Shown: positions 26,108-35,696, counted from the stretch's first letter. The stretch is 64,000 nt of DNA from Nocardioides sp. URHA0032 (GCF_000620645.1 NZ_JIAV01000014.1:248001-312000), one strand, 5' to 3'. Numbers and translations: made by a program. Notes: generated by a model not told the origin, from the letters alone.

Positions 26108-27019
26108 GTGAAGCCACGCGCCGTGCCGTCGACGACCGAGCTCGGGGTGGAGCAGTGGTTCGCCGACCACCCGGAGATCCCGGTCGACACCACGCGCGAG
26201 GCGCTCTACACAGCGCGCGAGCTCTACGACACCGAGCGGTACGCCGACTCGCTGGACGCCCGCGCCCACGCCTGGTCGGGGTCGCCGTTCACGCGCGACG
26301 CGGCGCTGGCCAGGGCGCTGCACGACCACGCGATCGACGTCGCGCTCGAGGACTGGGTGTCCGGTCGCCGGCTGGTCGGCGTGATGGGCGGGCACCGGCT
26401 CGAGCGCGACCAACCGGCGTACGCCGACGCCGCCCGCCTCGGCGCCGGGCTGGGCCGGGGCCTGGTCGTCGCGACCGGGGGCGGCCCGGGCGCGATGGAG
26501 GCGGCCAACCTCGGCGCGCAGTTCAGCGACCGTCCCGACGACCTGGACGCGGCTCTGGCGATGCTGGCCGAGGTGCCGTCGTACCGCCCGTCGGTCGACG
26601 CATGGGTACGTCGGGCGTTCGACGTGCGGGAGCGGTTCCCGAGCGAGGTCGACACGCTCGGCATCCCCACCTGGCACTACGGCCACGAGCCGCCGAACGC
26701 CTTCGCGTCGGCGATCGCGAAGTACTTCAGGAACTCCACGCGCGAGGCGATCCTGCTCCAGGTCTGCGACGCCGGGATCGTGTTCCTCCCCGGCGTGGGC
26801 GGCACCGTGCAGGAGGTGTTCCAGGATGCCTGCGAGAACTACTACGCCGACGCGGCGACGGTGGCGCCGATGGTGCTGGTCGGCGCGGCGTACTGGACCG
26901 AGGAACTCCCGGCGTGGCCGCTCCTCGAGCGGCTCGCGCGCGGCCGGCCGATGGAGGGCCGGGTCCACCTCGTCGACTCCCCCGCCGAGGCCGTGAACCT
27001 GCTCATTCCGGGGACGTGA
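26108..27019 (+). CDS. LOG-like Rossmann-fold nucleotide-binding protein
   Basis: The 303-aa protein shows GRRLVGVMGGHRLERD, ATGGGPGAMEAANLGAQF and PGVGGTVQEVFQDACE. The latter two match the lysine decarboxylase-like/LOG signatures PGGxxGxxE and GGGxGxMxxxA in altered form. LOG enzymes release cytokinin-type bases from nucleoside monophosphates; relatives cleave other nucleotides. The protein is longer than LOG (about 200 aa) because of an N-terminal helical region and an insert near residues 145-190. The GTG start lies close behind TACTGT (26096-26101), so the transcript may be leaderless. Confidence 0.78.
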   Translation: MKPRAVPSTTELGVEQWFADHPEIPVDTTREALYTARELYDTERYADSLDARAHAWSGSPFTRDAALARALHDHAIDVALEDWVSGRRLVGVMGGHRLERDQPAYADAARLGAGLGRGLVVATGGGPGAMEAANLGAQFSDRPDDLDAALAMLAEVPSYRPSVDAWVRRAFDVRERFPSEVDTLGIPTWHYGHEPPNAFASAIAKYFRNSTREAILLQVCDAGIVFLPGVGGTVQEVFQDACENYYADAATVAPMVLVGAAYWTEELPAWPLLERLARGRPMEGRVHLVDSPAEAVNLLIPGT

Positions 27020-27046
27020 ACGCGCGGCGAACCCTAGATTGACGCG

Positions 27047-28684
27047 GTGCAGATCTCTCGTCGCGACCTCCTCCGCTCCTCCGCCGCCGTAGCCGGCAGC
27101 GCCACCGTCCTGAGCGGCGTCGGCGGGCTCTCCGCCGCTGCCGTCGCCGGCACCGTCCACCCGGTCGGACGCGTGGACGGCGGCGCCCTGACCACGCGCC
27201 AGGCGGTGCTCGTCCGAGGTACGCCGGGTGCCGGCGGGTACGGCCCGGTCGTCACCGCCGCGGGTGAGTCGTGGCTGGTGCGCTCCGACCTCGGCACCAA
27301 GCCGAAGCGGGGCCGCGCGAAGCGTCGCAAGCCGCTGGTCGCGTTCGCCCAGGTCAGCGACGTCCACCTCGTCGACTCCGAGTCCCCGATGCGGGTCGAG
27401 AACGCCGAGTCGTTCAGCAGCTCGGCGTACCGCCCGCAGGAGTTCCTCACCCTGCACGTCGCGGAGTCGATGGTCCAGGGCATCAACGCCGTGAAGAACG
27501 GTCCGGCCACCGGCAAGCCGATCGCGTTCACGCTGCAGACCGGCGACAACGCCGACAACGCGCAGTACAACGAGGTCCGCTGGAACATCGACATCCTCGA
27601 CGGCGGCGCCATCACCCCGGACTCCGGCGACCACACCAGGACGGAGAGCGTCGCGGAGACCGACCCGGCGCTGTACGACGTGATGTTCTGGCATCCCGAG
27701 GGCACGCCGGCGGGGCTGGTCGACGACGACCCGCGCACCAAGTACGGCTACCCGACCATCCCGGGGCTGCTCACCAAGGCCCGGGCGCCGTTCGACGCCA
27801 CCGGGCTCGACATGCCGTGGTACAGCGTGATCGGCAACCACGACAAGCTCGTCCAGGGCAACAACCATCCGGACGACTCCAGCCAGTCGCGGGCGACCGG
27901 GAACCAGAAGACGCTCAGCACCAAGAAGCTCACCGTCACCGCCGACCCCAACCGCCGCGAGCTGAGCACCGCCGAGATCGTCGACGAACACTTCACGACG
28001 ACCGGCTTCCCCGTCGGCCACGGCTACACCGAGGACAACCGCGCCGACGGCACGGCGTACTACACCTTCGACAAGGGCCTGGTCCGCTTCGTCGTGATGG
28101 ACACCGTGAACGCGAACGGCGGTGACGACGGCTCGCTGAGCAGGTCCGAGTTCGCCTGGATCAAGGACGTCATCGCGTCGTCGAAGCGCAAGCTGCTGGT
28201 CTTCTCGAGCCACCACCCGTCGTGGAGCATGGTCAACACCCTGGAGGGCGACGTCGACCCCGGCCCGCGGGTCCTCGGCACGGCACTGGTCGCGGAGCTG
28301 CTGAAGCACGACAACGTGATCGCCTGGATCAACGGCCACACCCACACGAACAACATCAAGGCGCACGTCCGCAAGCGGAAGGGGCAGGTCGTCAACGGCT
28401 TCTGGGAGGTCAACACCGCCTCCCACATCGACTGGCCGCAGCAGGGCCGGGTCGTGGAGATCGCGGACAACAAGGACGACACGCTCTCGATCTTCTGCAC
28501 GATGCTCGACCACGCCGCGCCCACCGCGTGGTCGCCGGACCAGCTCGACGAGCCGATCCAGCTCGCGGCGCTGTCCCGCGAGCTCGCCGCGAACGACTGG
28601 CAGGAGCGCAACCGCGACCGCCGGGGCGCGCGCACGGCGCGCAACGTCGAGCTGGTGGTGCGGACGCCGAGGTTCCTGCGCTGA
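27047..28684 (+). CDS. Tat-exported metallophosphoesterase (TIGR03767-like)
   Basis: The 545-aa protein has a twin-arginine leader (ISRRDLLRSSAAVAGSATVL) and the calcineurin-like phosphoesterase ligands in order: QVSDVHLVD, LQTGDNADN, VIGNHDK, FSSHHPSW and NGHTHTN. These bind two metals for phosphate-ester hydrolysis outside the membrane. Length and motif spacing match the actinobacterial TIGR03767 group. The substrate is unknown. TAGATT at 27035-27040 ends six bases before the GTG start, which suggests a leaderless mRNA. Confidence 0.88.
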   Translation: MQISRRDLLRSSAAVAGSATVLSGVGGLSAAAVAGTVHPVGRVDGGALTTRQAVLVRGTPGAGGYGPVVTAAGESWLVRSDLGTKPKRGRAKRRKPLVAFAQVSDVHLVDSESPMRVENAESFSSSAYRPQEFLTLHVAESMVQGINAVKNGPATGKPIAFTLQTGDNADNAQYNEVRWNIDILDGGAITPDSGDHTRTESVAETDPALYDVMFWHPEGTPAGLVDDDPRTKYGYPTIPGLLTKARAPFDATGLDMPWYSVIGNHDKLVQGNNHPDDSSQSRATGNQKTLSTKKLTVTADPNRRELSTAEIVDEHFTTTGFPVGHGYTEDNRADGTAYYTFDKGLVRFVVMDTVNANGGDDGSLSRSEFAWIKDVIASSKRKLLVFSSHHPSWSMVNTLEGDVDPGPRVLGTALVAELLKHDNVIAWINGHTHTNNIKAHVRKRKGQVVNGFWEVNTASHIDWPQQGRVVEIADNKDDTLSIFCTMLDHAAPTAWSPDQLDEPIQLAALSRELAANDWQERNRDRRGARTARNVELVVRTPRFLR

Positions 28685-28803
28685 GCGAGGCGGCGCGGCG
28701 CCCGACGTAGCGTCCCGCAGGGAAGCTCGTCCACGGCGCCGACGCCAGGAAGCGGTGCTGGCCGGACGGCGGATCGACGTGGCGCCGCGGTGAACGTCTC
28801 GTG

Positions 28804-29547
28804 CTAGCTGCGCCGGATCTCCGCGACCACCTCGGGCGTGCCCATCCGCGCTCGCACGCCGGGGTCGACCAGGCACCGGGCGACCAGCTCGGCGACGACG
28901 ACCGGGGGCTCGGCCAGGTAGCGGCTGTCGACCGCGAGGACGCCGGCGGGGGCGCTCGGCTCCCGACGCCACAGCCACCGGGTGCGGACAACGGGCTGCG
29001 GCGGCGGGCCGCTCAGCGTCAGCGCCAGCGGCTCGCCCGGCACGACACCGGAGACGTGCTCCCACGGGACCGACCAGCTGACGGCCTCCTTGCGCTGCTC
29101 GATGCCGCTCGGCGTGAGGTAGAGCCCGCCCGGCGCCACCCGGCCGCGCACGGCGGCGACCAGCGGCGTGGCGAACCCGATCGCGATCACCAGCAGCACG
29201 ACCCGGGTCGCGATCTGGTCGGCGACCAGGCTGCCGGCCAGCGCCCAGAGGGCGAGCAGCACGGGCACGACCACCGACAGGACGAACGGCACCGGCGAGC
29301 GCAGGAACGCCGTGGCGGACGCGCCGGACGGCGCCTCGGCCGTCGTGAGGCCGGGCCGGTGGCGGACGTACCAGCTGTCGAAGCCGACGAGCGCGAATCC
29401 ACCCGCGGCGACCAGGAGCAGCAGAGTGCCGCCGACGAGCCCGAGCGTGCGGTCCCTGGCGTACCCGACCACGGCTGCCCCGAGCAGGGCCAGGAGGATG
29501 TAGCCGAGGGCGTAGACCAGGTTGCGGCCGTTGCGTGCGTCGCTCAT
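28804..29547 (-). CDS. Four-helix membrane protein, possible immunity partner of the WXG effector
   Basis: The 247-aa protein has four hydrophobic segments (about residues 10-30, 36-56, 85-105 and 112-132). A cytoplasmic C-terminal domain follows with a beta-rich stretch (GGLYLTPSGIEQRKEAVSWS) like a bacterial pleckstrin-type fold. The start overlaps the stop of the upstream WXG protein by one base, so production is coupled. A membrane protein directly behind a putative membrane-acting secreted effector is a common place for immunity; that role is inference. No known family is recognised. Confidence 0.7.
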   Translation of the reverse strand: MSDARNGRNLVYALGYILLALLGAAVVGYARDRTLGLVGGTLLLLVAAGGFALVGFDSWYVRHRPGLTTAEAPSGASATAFLRSPVPFVLSVVVPVLLALWALAGSLVADQIATRVVLLVIAIGFATPLVAAVRGRVAPGGLYLTPSGIEQRKEAVSWSVPWEHVSGVVPGEPLALTLSGPPPQPVVRTRWLWRREPSAPAGVLAVDSRYLAEPPVVVAELVARCLVDPGVRARMGTPEVVAEIRRS

Positions 29548-30725
29548 CAGCCGAACAGCCCTCCGATGCCGTCGACCACGGCGCCCGCGCCGTCCGCGAT
29601 CGCGCCGCCGGTGTCCTCGAGCGCGTCGACACCGGAGTCGACCGCCGCGCCGACGTCCGGACCGTTCTCGAACAGCGAGTCGATCGCGCCGGAGGTGAAG
29701 ATGCCGACGCCGGCACCGACGACCGCCCCGGCCGCCGTACCGACGCCGGGCACCGGGACGAAGCTGCCCACGACCGCACCGGTCGCGGCGCCGGCGCCGA
29801 CCGAGGCGAGGAAGCCGCCGGCGCCGGACGCCGTCGCCTGGACGGGGTCCTCGCCACCGGCGATGTCGAGGCCGATGCCGGCGATCGCCAGCGCACCGCT
29901 GCCCTTGAGCGGGATCGACTTGCCGGCCTTCGCCAGGTCGTCGGCGCCCGCGGCCATCTCGTCGGCGTTCCTCGCGGTCTGGCCCCAGTGGTCCAGGTCG
30001 TCGTACAGCCGGCTCAGGTCACCGGGGTCGGCCCGGAGCCGGGAGAGGTTCTCGGCGGCGAGATCGCCGAAGTACCGCGAGGTGCCGCGCAGGGCGGAGG
30101 CGTTGAACTCCATGACCCCGCCCGCGAAGCCGCCCGCGATGTCGGCCGCATTGAGCACCCAGTCCGGTCCCTCGAGCCCGCGGTACTCGTCCTGCAGGCC
30201 CTGCGTGGCGGCCGTCAGCTCCGAGCGCGTCTCGGCGGCGTCGGCCGCGGCCTTGTTGTAGGCGCGGATCTTGTCCTGCTGCTCGTTCCAGGCGTCCACC
30301 GCGGCGTTGTAGGCGTTCGCCGCCTCCGGCGAGATCGGGCCGGTCGGCGGCGGTCCCGGGTCGGCGGGGCCGGCGCCGGGCTCCTGGATGAGGTACGCCG
30401 TGACGACCAGGCCGGCGCCCTGCGCCGTTCCCCTGATGTCGGCCATCCGGTTCTGGAGGTTGGCCAGCTTCGTGGCGAAGGCGTCCAGGGCGCCGGCGAC
30501 CCCGGAGGCGGCAGAGGCGAGCGCGTCGGCGCGACCGACCGCGGTGCCCATCGTGCCCGCGAACGTGCTGCCGGTCTGGCCCTGCCAGTCCGACGCCGCG
30601 GTCGACCGCGCGGCCGCGAGCGCGTCGGCGCTGGACGAGACGGCCTTGCCCAGGGAGCTGCGCAGCCAGTCGGCCGCGGCCTCGATGGAGCCGGGCGAGC
30701 CCTTGATCTCGGTATCGACCGGCAT
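29547..30725 (-). CDS. WXG100-type secreted protein with glycine-zipper C-terminus
   Basis: The 392-aa protein has an N-terminal helical hairpin with a WQG turn at residues 47-49, the WXG motif of type VII secretion substrates. A coiled region follows (about 140-175), and then a C-terminal half rich in GxxxG repeats (GAGAATGAVVGSFVPVPGVG and GAVVGAGVGIF, about residues 310-350) that could insert into membranes. No enzymatic toxin domain is visible. GTG 30728 or ATG 30725 overlaps the upstream stop. The operon order is SAV_915-like, small helical protein, this gene, membrane protein. No ESX secretion ATPase is in the window. Confidence 0.7.
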   Translation of the reverse strand: MPVDTEIKGSPGSIEAAADWLRSSLGKAVSSSADALAAARSTAASDWQGQTGSTFAGTMGTAVGRADALASAASGVAGALDAFATKLANLQNRMADIRGTAQGAGLVVTAYLIQEPGAGPADPGPPPTGPISPEAANAYNAAVDAWNEQQDKIRAYNKAAADAAETRSELTAATQGLQDEYRGLEGPDWVLNAADIAGGFAGGVMEFNASALRGTSRYFGDLAAENLSRLRADPGDLSRLYDDLDHWGQTARNADEMAAGADDLAKAGKSIPLKGSGALAIAGIGLDIAGGEDPVQATASGAGGFLASVGAGAATGAVVGSFVPVPGVGTAAGAVVGAGVGIFTSGAIDSLFENGPDVGAAVDSGVDALEDTGGAIADGAGAVVDGIGGLFG

Positions 30726-31003
30726 CACGGCTCTCCCGTCAGGAAGCCCTGCTGGACGCCGAGGTCGACGTCGAGGAACGACGTCGCCGACATCCGCACC
30801 TTGCCGCTCGCCGCGGCCAGCCCCTCGCTGAGACCGGCGGCGCTCTCGCTGACCCGGGCCAGGAGCGCCTCGACCATCGCGGTCGCCTCACCGGCGTCGA
30901 CGCCGGCAGGTGCCGACCCCGCCGTACCGTCCAGGTCCGTCCGGGCGTGGTCGAGGCTGGTCGCGATCGACTCGGCGGTCGCCCACGTCAGGTCGATGGT
31001 CAC
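30725..31003 (-). CDS. Small helical protein, likely WXG-partner/ESX-like
   Basis: The 92-aa protein is almost entirely alpha-helical by composition, with two helices split by a Gly/Ala/Pro turn (GTAGSAPAGVDAG, about residues 26-38), a size and shape like WXG100 proteins but without the Trp-x-Gly. It ends in FLDVDLGVQQGFLTGEP. It overlaps both neighbours (ATGA upstream, TGATG downstream), so it is made together with the large WXG protein and may form a heterodimer with it for secretion. Confidence 0.68.
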   Translation of the reverse strand: MTIDLTWATAESIATSLDHARTDLDGTAGSAPAGVDAGEATAMVEALLARVSESAAGLSEGLAAASGKVRMSATSFLDVDLGVQQGFLTGEP

Positions 31004-31272
31004 GACGCCTCCACGCGGGCAGGACGCTGGTCGAGGAAGATCAGGTCGTACGGCGCGGCGTCGTACGCGCGCTGCAGGTCCGGGACCGTCAGCAGTACCC
31101 AGGGCGAGTCGGAGCGGTAGTACTCGACGAGCCGGTCGAGCGCGGAGTACACGAACAGCGCGACCCGACCATCGTCCGTGCGGTGCACCGCCAGCCGCGT
31201 CTCGTCGCCCTCGCCCGGCGCCAGCGTGGGTGCGTACACCACGGGCGGGAAGGGTGGGCGGTCCGTCGTCAT
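31000..31272 (-). CDS. SAV_915-like small protein
   Basis: The 90-aa protein resembles the actinobacterial SAV_915 family: ETRLAVHRTDDGRVALFVYS then ALDRLVEYYRSDSPWVLLTV and DLIFLDQRP. It has an alternating beta-alpha pattern like SseB N-terminal domains. It is the first gene of the four-gene operon with the WXG effector. Members often sit beside type VII or ESX-like substrate genes and may be cytosolic chaperones or regulators. No catalytic residues are apparent. Confidence 0.7.
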   Translation of the reverse strand: MTTDRPPFPPVVYAPTLAPGEGDETRLAVHRTDDGRVALFVYSALDRLVEYYRSDSPWVLLTVPDLQRAYDAAPYDLIFLDQRPARVEAS

Positions 31273-31310
31273 GCGGCGAGCGTTCCCGGCGCGGCTGGTG
31301 GGGAAACCGC

Positions 31311-32441
31311 TCAGGCCTCGGTCGCGGCGAGCTGTCCGCAGGCCCCGTCGATCTCGCGGCCGCGGGTGTCGCGGACCGTCGTCGGGATGCCCTTCGCCTC
31401 CAGCCGGCGCACGAACTCGCGCTCGTCGGCCGGCTCGGACGCCGTCCACTTCGAGCCGGGGGTCGGGTTGAGAGGGATCAGGTTCACGTGGACCCAGCCC
31501 CAGTCGCCGCGCGCGAGCAGGACGTCGGCGAGCAGGTCGGCGCGCCAGGCCTGGTCGTTGATGCCGCGCATCATGGCGTACTCGATCGAGACGCGACGCT
31601 TGGTGACCCGGGCGTAGTTCCACGCGGCGTCGACGGTCTCGGCGACCGAGAAGCGCGTGTTGATCGGGACCAGCTCGTTGCGCAGCTCGTCGTCGGGGGC
31701 GTGCAGGCTGAGCGCGAGCGTGACCGGGATGCCCTCCTCGGCCAGCTGGAGCATCCGGGGCACGAGGCCGACCGTGGAGACGGTGACGCCGCGGGCGCTC
31801 ATCCCCAGGCCGTCGGGCTGCGGGTCGGTGAGCCGTCGTACGGCGCCGATCACCGCGCGGTAGTTGGCCATCGGCTCGCCCATGCCCATGAAGACGACGT
31901 TCGAGACCCGGCCCGGACCGCCCGGCACCTCGCCGCGGGCCAGCGACCGCGCAGCGGCCACGACCTGCTCGACGATCTCCCCGGTCGACATGTTCCGCTG
32001 CAGCCCGCCCTGCCCGGTGGCGCAGAACGGGCAGGCCATGCCGCAGCCGGCCTGGCTGGACACGCAGACGGTGGCCCGATCGGGGTAGCGCATCAGGACC
32101 GACTCGACGAGCGCGCCGTCGAAGAGCTTCCAGAGCGTCTTGCGGGTGGTGCCGCGGTCGGCCTCCATGGTGCGCAGCGGCGTCATCAGCGTCGGCAGCA
32201 GCGCGCCGACCAGCTCGTCGCGCTGGCCGGCCGGGAGGTCGGTCATCTCCGCTGGGTCGTCGGTCAGCCGGGCGAAGTAGTGGGTGGCGAGCTGCTTGGC
32301 CCGGAAGCCCGGCAGGCCGAGCTCCTTGACCCACTCGACCCGCTCGTCGGGTGTGCAGCCGGCCAGGTGCCGCGGCGGCTTCCGCCGCCCGACGGGCTCG
32401 TCGAAGACCAGGGGAAGGGGGGTGCGCTCGTCGTCGGACAT
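31311..32441 (-). CDS. rlmN: Dual-specificity 23S rRNA/tRNA adenine C2 methyltransferase
   Basis: This radical-SAM enzyme methylates C2 of A2503 in 23S rRNA and A37 of some tRNAs. The 376-aa protein has the cluster motif CGMACPFC with Cys133, Cys137 and Cys140, the SAM-binding [33 protein letters not shown] and the late Cys in DGACGQL that carries the methyl intermediate. Length is normal. It follows cdsA and pyrH-frr in the usual actinobacterial order. Confidence 0.96.
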   Translation of the reverse strand: MSDDERTPLPLVFDEPVGRRKPPRHLAGCTPDERVEWVKELGLPGFRAKQLATHYFARLTDDPAEMTDLPAGQRDELVGALLPTLMTPLRTMEADRGTTRKTLWKLFDGALVESVLMRYPDRATVCVSSQAGCGMACPFCATGQGGLQRNMSTGEIVEQVVAAARSLARGEVPGGPGRVSNVVFMGMGEPMANYRAVIGAVRRLTDPQPDGLGMSARGVTVSTVGLVPRMLQLAEEGIPVTLALSLHAPDDELRNELVPINTRFSVAETVDAAWNYARVTKRRVSIEYAMMRGINDQAWRADLLADVLLARGDWGWVHVNLIPLNPTPGSKWTASEPADEREFVRRLEAKGIPTTVRDTRGREIDGACGQLAATEA

Positions 32442-32477
32442 CAGACGCCGATCATCCCATCCGGGGGGCGGTGCGCC

Positions 32478-32837
32478 CTAACTCTGGCGGTTGACCAGGT
32501 ACCAGAGCACGAGACCCGCCACGCCGCCGATGACCAGGCCGGTCGTGACCATGCCGATCAGCATGTACGCCCCGAACCGCCGGGTGCGGGGTGCGATCAC
32601 CAGCCCGAACGGGATCACCAGCGTCACGAGCACGAACGGGAAGAGGTCCTCGGCCGTGTGGGACTCGAAGACCAGGCCCAGCACCGCCGCGAACAGCCCC
32701 GGCACCACGATCACGAAGGCGAGGCCCGTGAAGAACCCGGTGAGCGCGGTGAACGTCGGGTGGTCGCGGTGCCACCAGTCCGGGGCACGCGCGTCATCGG
32801 TCGCGGCCTGCTCGGCGTTCTCCTGCTCGGTCGACAT
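32478..32837 (-). CDS. Small membrane protein of unknown function
   Basis: The 119-aa protein has an acidic N-terminus with WWHRDHPTFTALTG and three hydrophobic segments (about residues 30-52, 60-80 and 88-112). ATG 32837 is chosen over a longer in-frame start because the hydrophilic head STEQENAEQ starts there. It sits between rlmN and the histidine phosphatase. No family is recognised. Confidence 0.7.
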   Translation of the reverse strand: MSTEQENAEQAATDDARAPDWWHRDHPTFTALTGFFTGLAFVIVVPGLFAAVLGLVFESHTAEDLFPFVLVTLVIPFGLVIAPRTRRFGAYMLIGMVTTGLVIGGVAGLVLWYLVNRQS

Positions 32838-32909
32838 CACCTCGATGCTATGTGTCCCACCCCCGAGCGGCCGTCGCGGCATGCCGTCGGAGGTGCAAGG
32901 TGTGACCGA

Positions 32910-33419
32910 TCACGCGACCTCGATGACGTCGGGCATCCGCAGCGCCGCCCAGCGGTCGAGGTCGGGCTCGGAGCCCGTCAGCTCCGCGGCAAGCAAGGTC
33001 CACGCCGTGCCGTGGCCGACCAGGACCAGGTCCTCGCCCGGGTGCTCGTCGATGAGACCCCGCACGACGGTCACCACCCGGTCCCGGGTGTGTGCCAGCG
33101 GCTCCCAGCCGTCGTGGGCCGGTACGCCTGGCTCGGCGAACGCGCGACGAACGGTCGTCTCGACGTCGTCCAGCCAGTCGGAGGTCTCCCGGACCTGCTC
33201 GCGCAGGCCGTCCACGATCGCCACGTCGTCGTCGGTCAGCAGCTGCGCGGTCGCGATCGCCTTGGCCTCGGGCGAGGTGAACCACCGGGCGCGCCGCGGC
33301 AGTCGGCCGGACTCGCGCAGCGCCCAGATGTCGTCGAACCCGGCCGGGTCGAGCTCCCAGGCGCTGGCCAGCAGTCCCTCGTCGACGACGGGTCGGCCGT
33401 GCCGCACGAGGTACAGCAT
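32910..33419 (-). CDS. Small histidine phosphatase family protein
   Basis: The 169-aa protein begins MLYLVRHGRPV with the phospho-His at residue 7, has WFTSPEAKAIATAQLL and ends with LVGHGTAWTLLA carrying the second His. These are the signatures of the phosphoglycerate mutase-like superfamily, as in alpha-ribazole phosphatase or SixA-type enzymes. The start overlaps the cdsA stop by one base (TGATG), so it is translated together with cdsA. The substrate is unknown. Confidence 0.85.
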   Translation of the reverse strand: MLYLVRHGRPVVDEGLLASAWELDPAGFDDIWALRESGRLPRRARWFTSPEAKAIATAQLLTDDDVAIVDGLREQVRETSDWLDDVETTVRRAFAEPGVPAHDGWEPLAHTRDRVVTVVRGLIDEHPGEDLVLVGHGTAWTLLAAELTGSEPDLDRWAALRMPDVIEVA

Positions 33420-34273
33420 CAGAACACGAGGTAGTGCAGCAGCAGCCAGATCGGCGCGACTGTCGCGAGCAGCGAGTCCAGCCGGTCCATCAGGCCGCCG
33501 TGGCCCGGGATCACCTGGCTCATGTCCTTGATGCCGAGGTCGCGCTTGATGACCGACTCGCAGAGGTCGCCCAGGGTCGCCATCACGACCGCGATCAGGC
33601 CCAGGAGGAGCCCGACCCACCAGTCGCCGTCGAGCAGGTAGACGACGAGCGCCCAGCCGGCGGCGAGGCAGAACACCACGGAGCCGGCGAAGCCCTCCCA
33701 GGACTTCTTCGGCGAGATGACCGGAGCCATCGGGTGCCGCCCGAACAGCACGCCGGCGACGTACCCGCCGATGTCGGAGGCGATCGTGACGACGATGAAC
33801 GCGATGATCCCCTGCACGCCGGCGTCGTCGAGGCCGTGGCCGTTCACGCCCCCGCCCTCGGACAGCAGCAGCGCGACGAACGAGCCGAGGAACGGGACGT
33901 AGACCAGGCTGAACACCGACGCCGTGGCGTCCTGGACGTAGCCCTCGACGCCGCGCCGGAGCAGCCACAGCATCGTCACCAGCGCGGTGACGGCCGTCGC
34001 GGTCACGAGCGCGGGGGCGCCCCAGAAGTAGGCGACGACGACCATGACGACGCCGCCGAGCATCAGCGGCTGCTCGGGCAGGTCGATGCCCTTCGCGGAG
34101 AAGCCGCGACCGAGCTCCCAGATCGCGACGACCACCGCGGCCGCGACGATGAACATGAACGCCGTCTTCCAGAACAGCAGCGACACCGCGATCGCCACGA
34201 GCAGCACGATCGCGCTCGCGAAGGCAGCGCGCAGGTCACGACCGGCGCGGCCGTGGTTCTTCACCTCGGTCAT
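33419..34273 (-). CDS. cdsA: Phosphatidate cytidylyltransferase
   Basis: CdsA makes CDP-diacylglycerol from CTP and phosphatidate in the membrane, the branch point of phospholipid synthesis. The 284-aa protein has about eight hydrophobic segments, SPKKSWEGFAGS and the family signature GDLCESVIKRDLGIKD followed by PGHGGLMDRLDS near the C-terminus. It lies downstream of frr in the standard order. Confidence 0.95.
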   Translation of the reverse strand: MTEVKNHGRAGRDLRAAFASAIVLLVAIAVSLLFWKTAFMFIVAAAVVVAIWELGRGFSAKGIDLPEQPLMLGGVVMVVVAYFWGAPALVTATAVTALVTMLWLLRRGVEGYVQDATASVFSLVYVPFLGSFVALLLSEGGGVNGHGLDDAGVQGIIAFIVVTIASDIGGYVAGVLFGRHPMAPVISPKKSWEGFAGSVVFCLAAGWALVVYLLDGDWWVGLLLGLIAVVMATLGDLCESVIKRDLGIKDMSQVIPGHGGLMDRLDSLLATVAPIWLLLHYLVF

Positions 34274-34287
34274 GGGTGTCGAGCGGC

Positions 34288-34845
34288 TCAGACCTCGAGC
34301 AGCTCGGACTCCTTGTTCTTCAGCATCTCGTCGATGGCGTCGGTGTGCTTCTTGGTCATGCCGTCGAGGCGCTTCTCGGCGCCCGTGACGTCGTCCTTGC
34401 CGACCTCGCCGTCCTTCTCGAGCTTCTCGAGCTGCTGCTTCGCCGTACGCCGGAGGTTGCGGACCGCCACCCGGCCGTCCTCCGCCTTCCCCCTGGCGAC
34501 CTTGATGTACTCCTTGCGGCGCTCCTCGGTGAGCTCGGGGAACACGCAGCGGATCACCTTGCCGTCGTCGGCCGGGTTCACGCCCAGGTCCGACTCGCGG
34601 ATCGCCTTCTCGATGTTCTGCATGGAGCCCTGGTCGAACGGCGCGATCAGGATGACGCGCGCCTCGGGCGCCGTGAACGACGCGAGCTGCTGGATCGGGG
34701 TGGGCGAGCCGTAGTAGTCGACGACGATCTTGCTGAACATGCTCGGGTGTGCCCGGCCGGCCCGGATCGCCGCGAACTCCTCGCGCGTCGACTCGACCGA
34801 CTTGTCCATCTTGCTGTCGGCCTCGTTGAGGATGTCGTTGATCAC
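34288..34845 (-). CDS. frr: Ribosome recycling factor
   Basis: RRF splits post-termination ribosomes with EF-G. The 185-aa protein has EFAAIRAGRAHPSMFSKIVV, YYGSPTPIQQLASFT and the C-terminal long helices with EKLEKDGEVGKDDV. Length is standard. It lies 52 bp downstream of pyrH. Confidence 0.97.
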   Translation of the reverse strand: MINDILNEADSKMDKSVESTREEFAAIRAGRAHPSMFSKIVVDYYGSPTPIQQLASFTAPEARVILIAPFDQGSMQNIEKAIRESDLGVNPADDGKVIRCVFPELTEERRKEYIKVARGKAEDGRVAVRNLRRTAKQQLEKLEKDGEVGKDDVTGAEKRLDGMTKKHTDAIDEMLKNKESELLEV

Positions 34846-34897
34846 GGCTTCTCCTGCTCAGTCACGCTGGGTCGCTGGTTGCTGGCTCGGGCGCGGG

Positions 34898-35611
34898 TCA
34901 GCCGGCGCTGACGAGCGTGCCAATCTTCTCACCCTGCACGACGCGCAGGATGTTGCCCTCGGGCTCCATGCCGAAGACGACCATCGGCAGCTTGTTCTCG
35001 CCGCACAGGGCGAACGCCGTCTGGTCCATGATCCGCAATCCGCGGCCGATCGCCTCGGCGTACGTGAGCTCGTCGAACTTGGTCGCGGTCGGGTCGAGGT
35101 GCGGGTCGGCGGTGTAGACGCCGTCCACGCCGCTCTTGGCGACGAGCACGACGTCGCACCTGCTCTCCAGCGCCCGCTGGACGGCGACGGTGTCCGTGGA
35201 GAAGAACGGCATGCCCATGCCGGCACCGAAGATGACCACGCGACCCTTCTCCATGTGCCGGATCGCGCGCCGCGGGATGTACGGCTCGGCGACCTGGCCC
35301 ATCGTGATCGCGGTCTGGACACGCGTCTCGACGCCCATCTTCTCCAGGAAGTCCTGCAGGGCCAAGCAGTTCATGACGATGCCCAGCATGCCCATGTAGT
35401 CCGCGCGGACCCGGTCCATGCCGCGCTGGTGGAGCTCGGCGCCGCGGAAGAAGTTGCCACCTCCGGTCACGACCGCGATCTGCACCCCGGCCCGCGCGAC
35501 CGCTGCGATCTCGCGGGCGACCGTCTGGACGACGTCGGGATCGACCCCGACCTTGCCACCCCCGAAGACCTCGCCGGACAGCTTGAGCAGGACGCGGTGG
35601 TAACCGGTCAC
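34898..35611 (-). CDS. pyrH: UMP kinase
   Basis: The bacterial amino-acid-kinase-fold enzyme phosphorylates UMP to UDP. The 237-aa protein has [32 protein letters not shown] and DGVYTADP motifs. It is separated from tsf by a terminator-like hairpin, so it may have its own promoter in the 115-bp gap. Confidence 0.97.
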   Translation of the reverse strand: MTGYHRVLLKLSGEVFGGGKVGVDPDVVQTVAREIAAVARAGVQIAVVTGGGNFFRGAELHQRGMDRVRADYMGMLGIVMNCLALQDFLEKMGVETRVQTAITMGQVAEPYIPRRAIRHMEKGRVVIFGAGMGMPFFSTDTVAVQRALESRCDVVLVAKSGVDGVYTADPHLDPTATKFDELTYAEAIGRGLRIMDQTAFALCGENKLPMVVFGMEPEGNILRVVQGEKIGTLVSAG

Positions 35612-35654
35612 GGGCGGCTCCTTCGTGGAGTGGGGCGCGGTCGGGGGACGAAGA

Positions 35655-35696
35655 AGGCCGGTCCGATGATCAGGTCTGCTGTCATCGAACCGGCCT
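35655..35696 (-). terminator. Hairpin terminator after tsf
   Basis: AGGCCGGTCCGATGA (35655-35669) and TCATCGAACCGGCCT (35682-35696) pair over 15 bases with a 12-base loop. The only non-Watson-Crick position becomes a U-G pair in RNA from the minus strand, which favours function downstream of tsf. A moderately T-rich stretch follows. It may allow partial read-through into pyrH. Confidence 0.75.

Noticed and set aside
29535..33434. A 1299-codon plus-strand gene
   Set aside because: It is antisense to rlmN and the WXG operon; high GC leaves such frames open.
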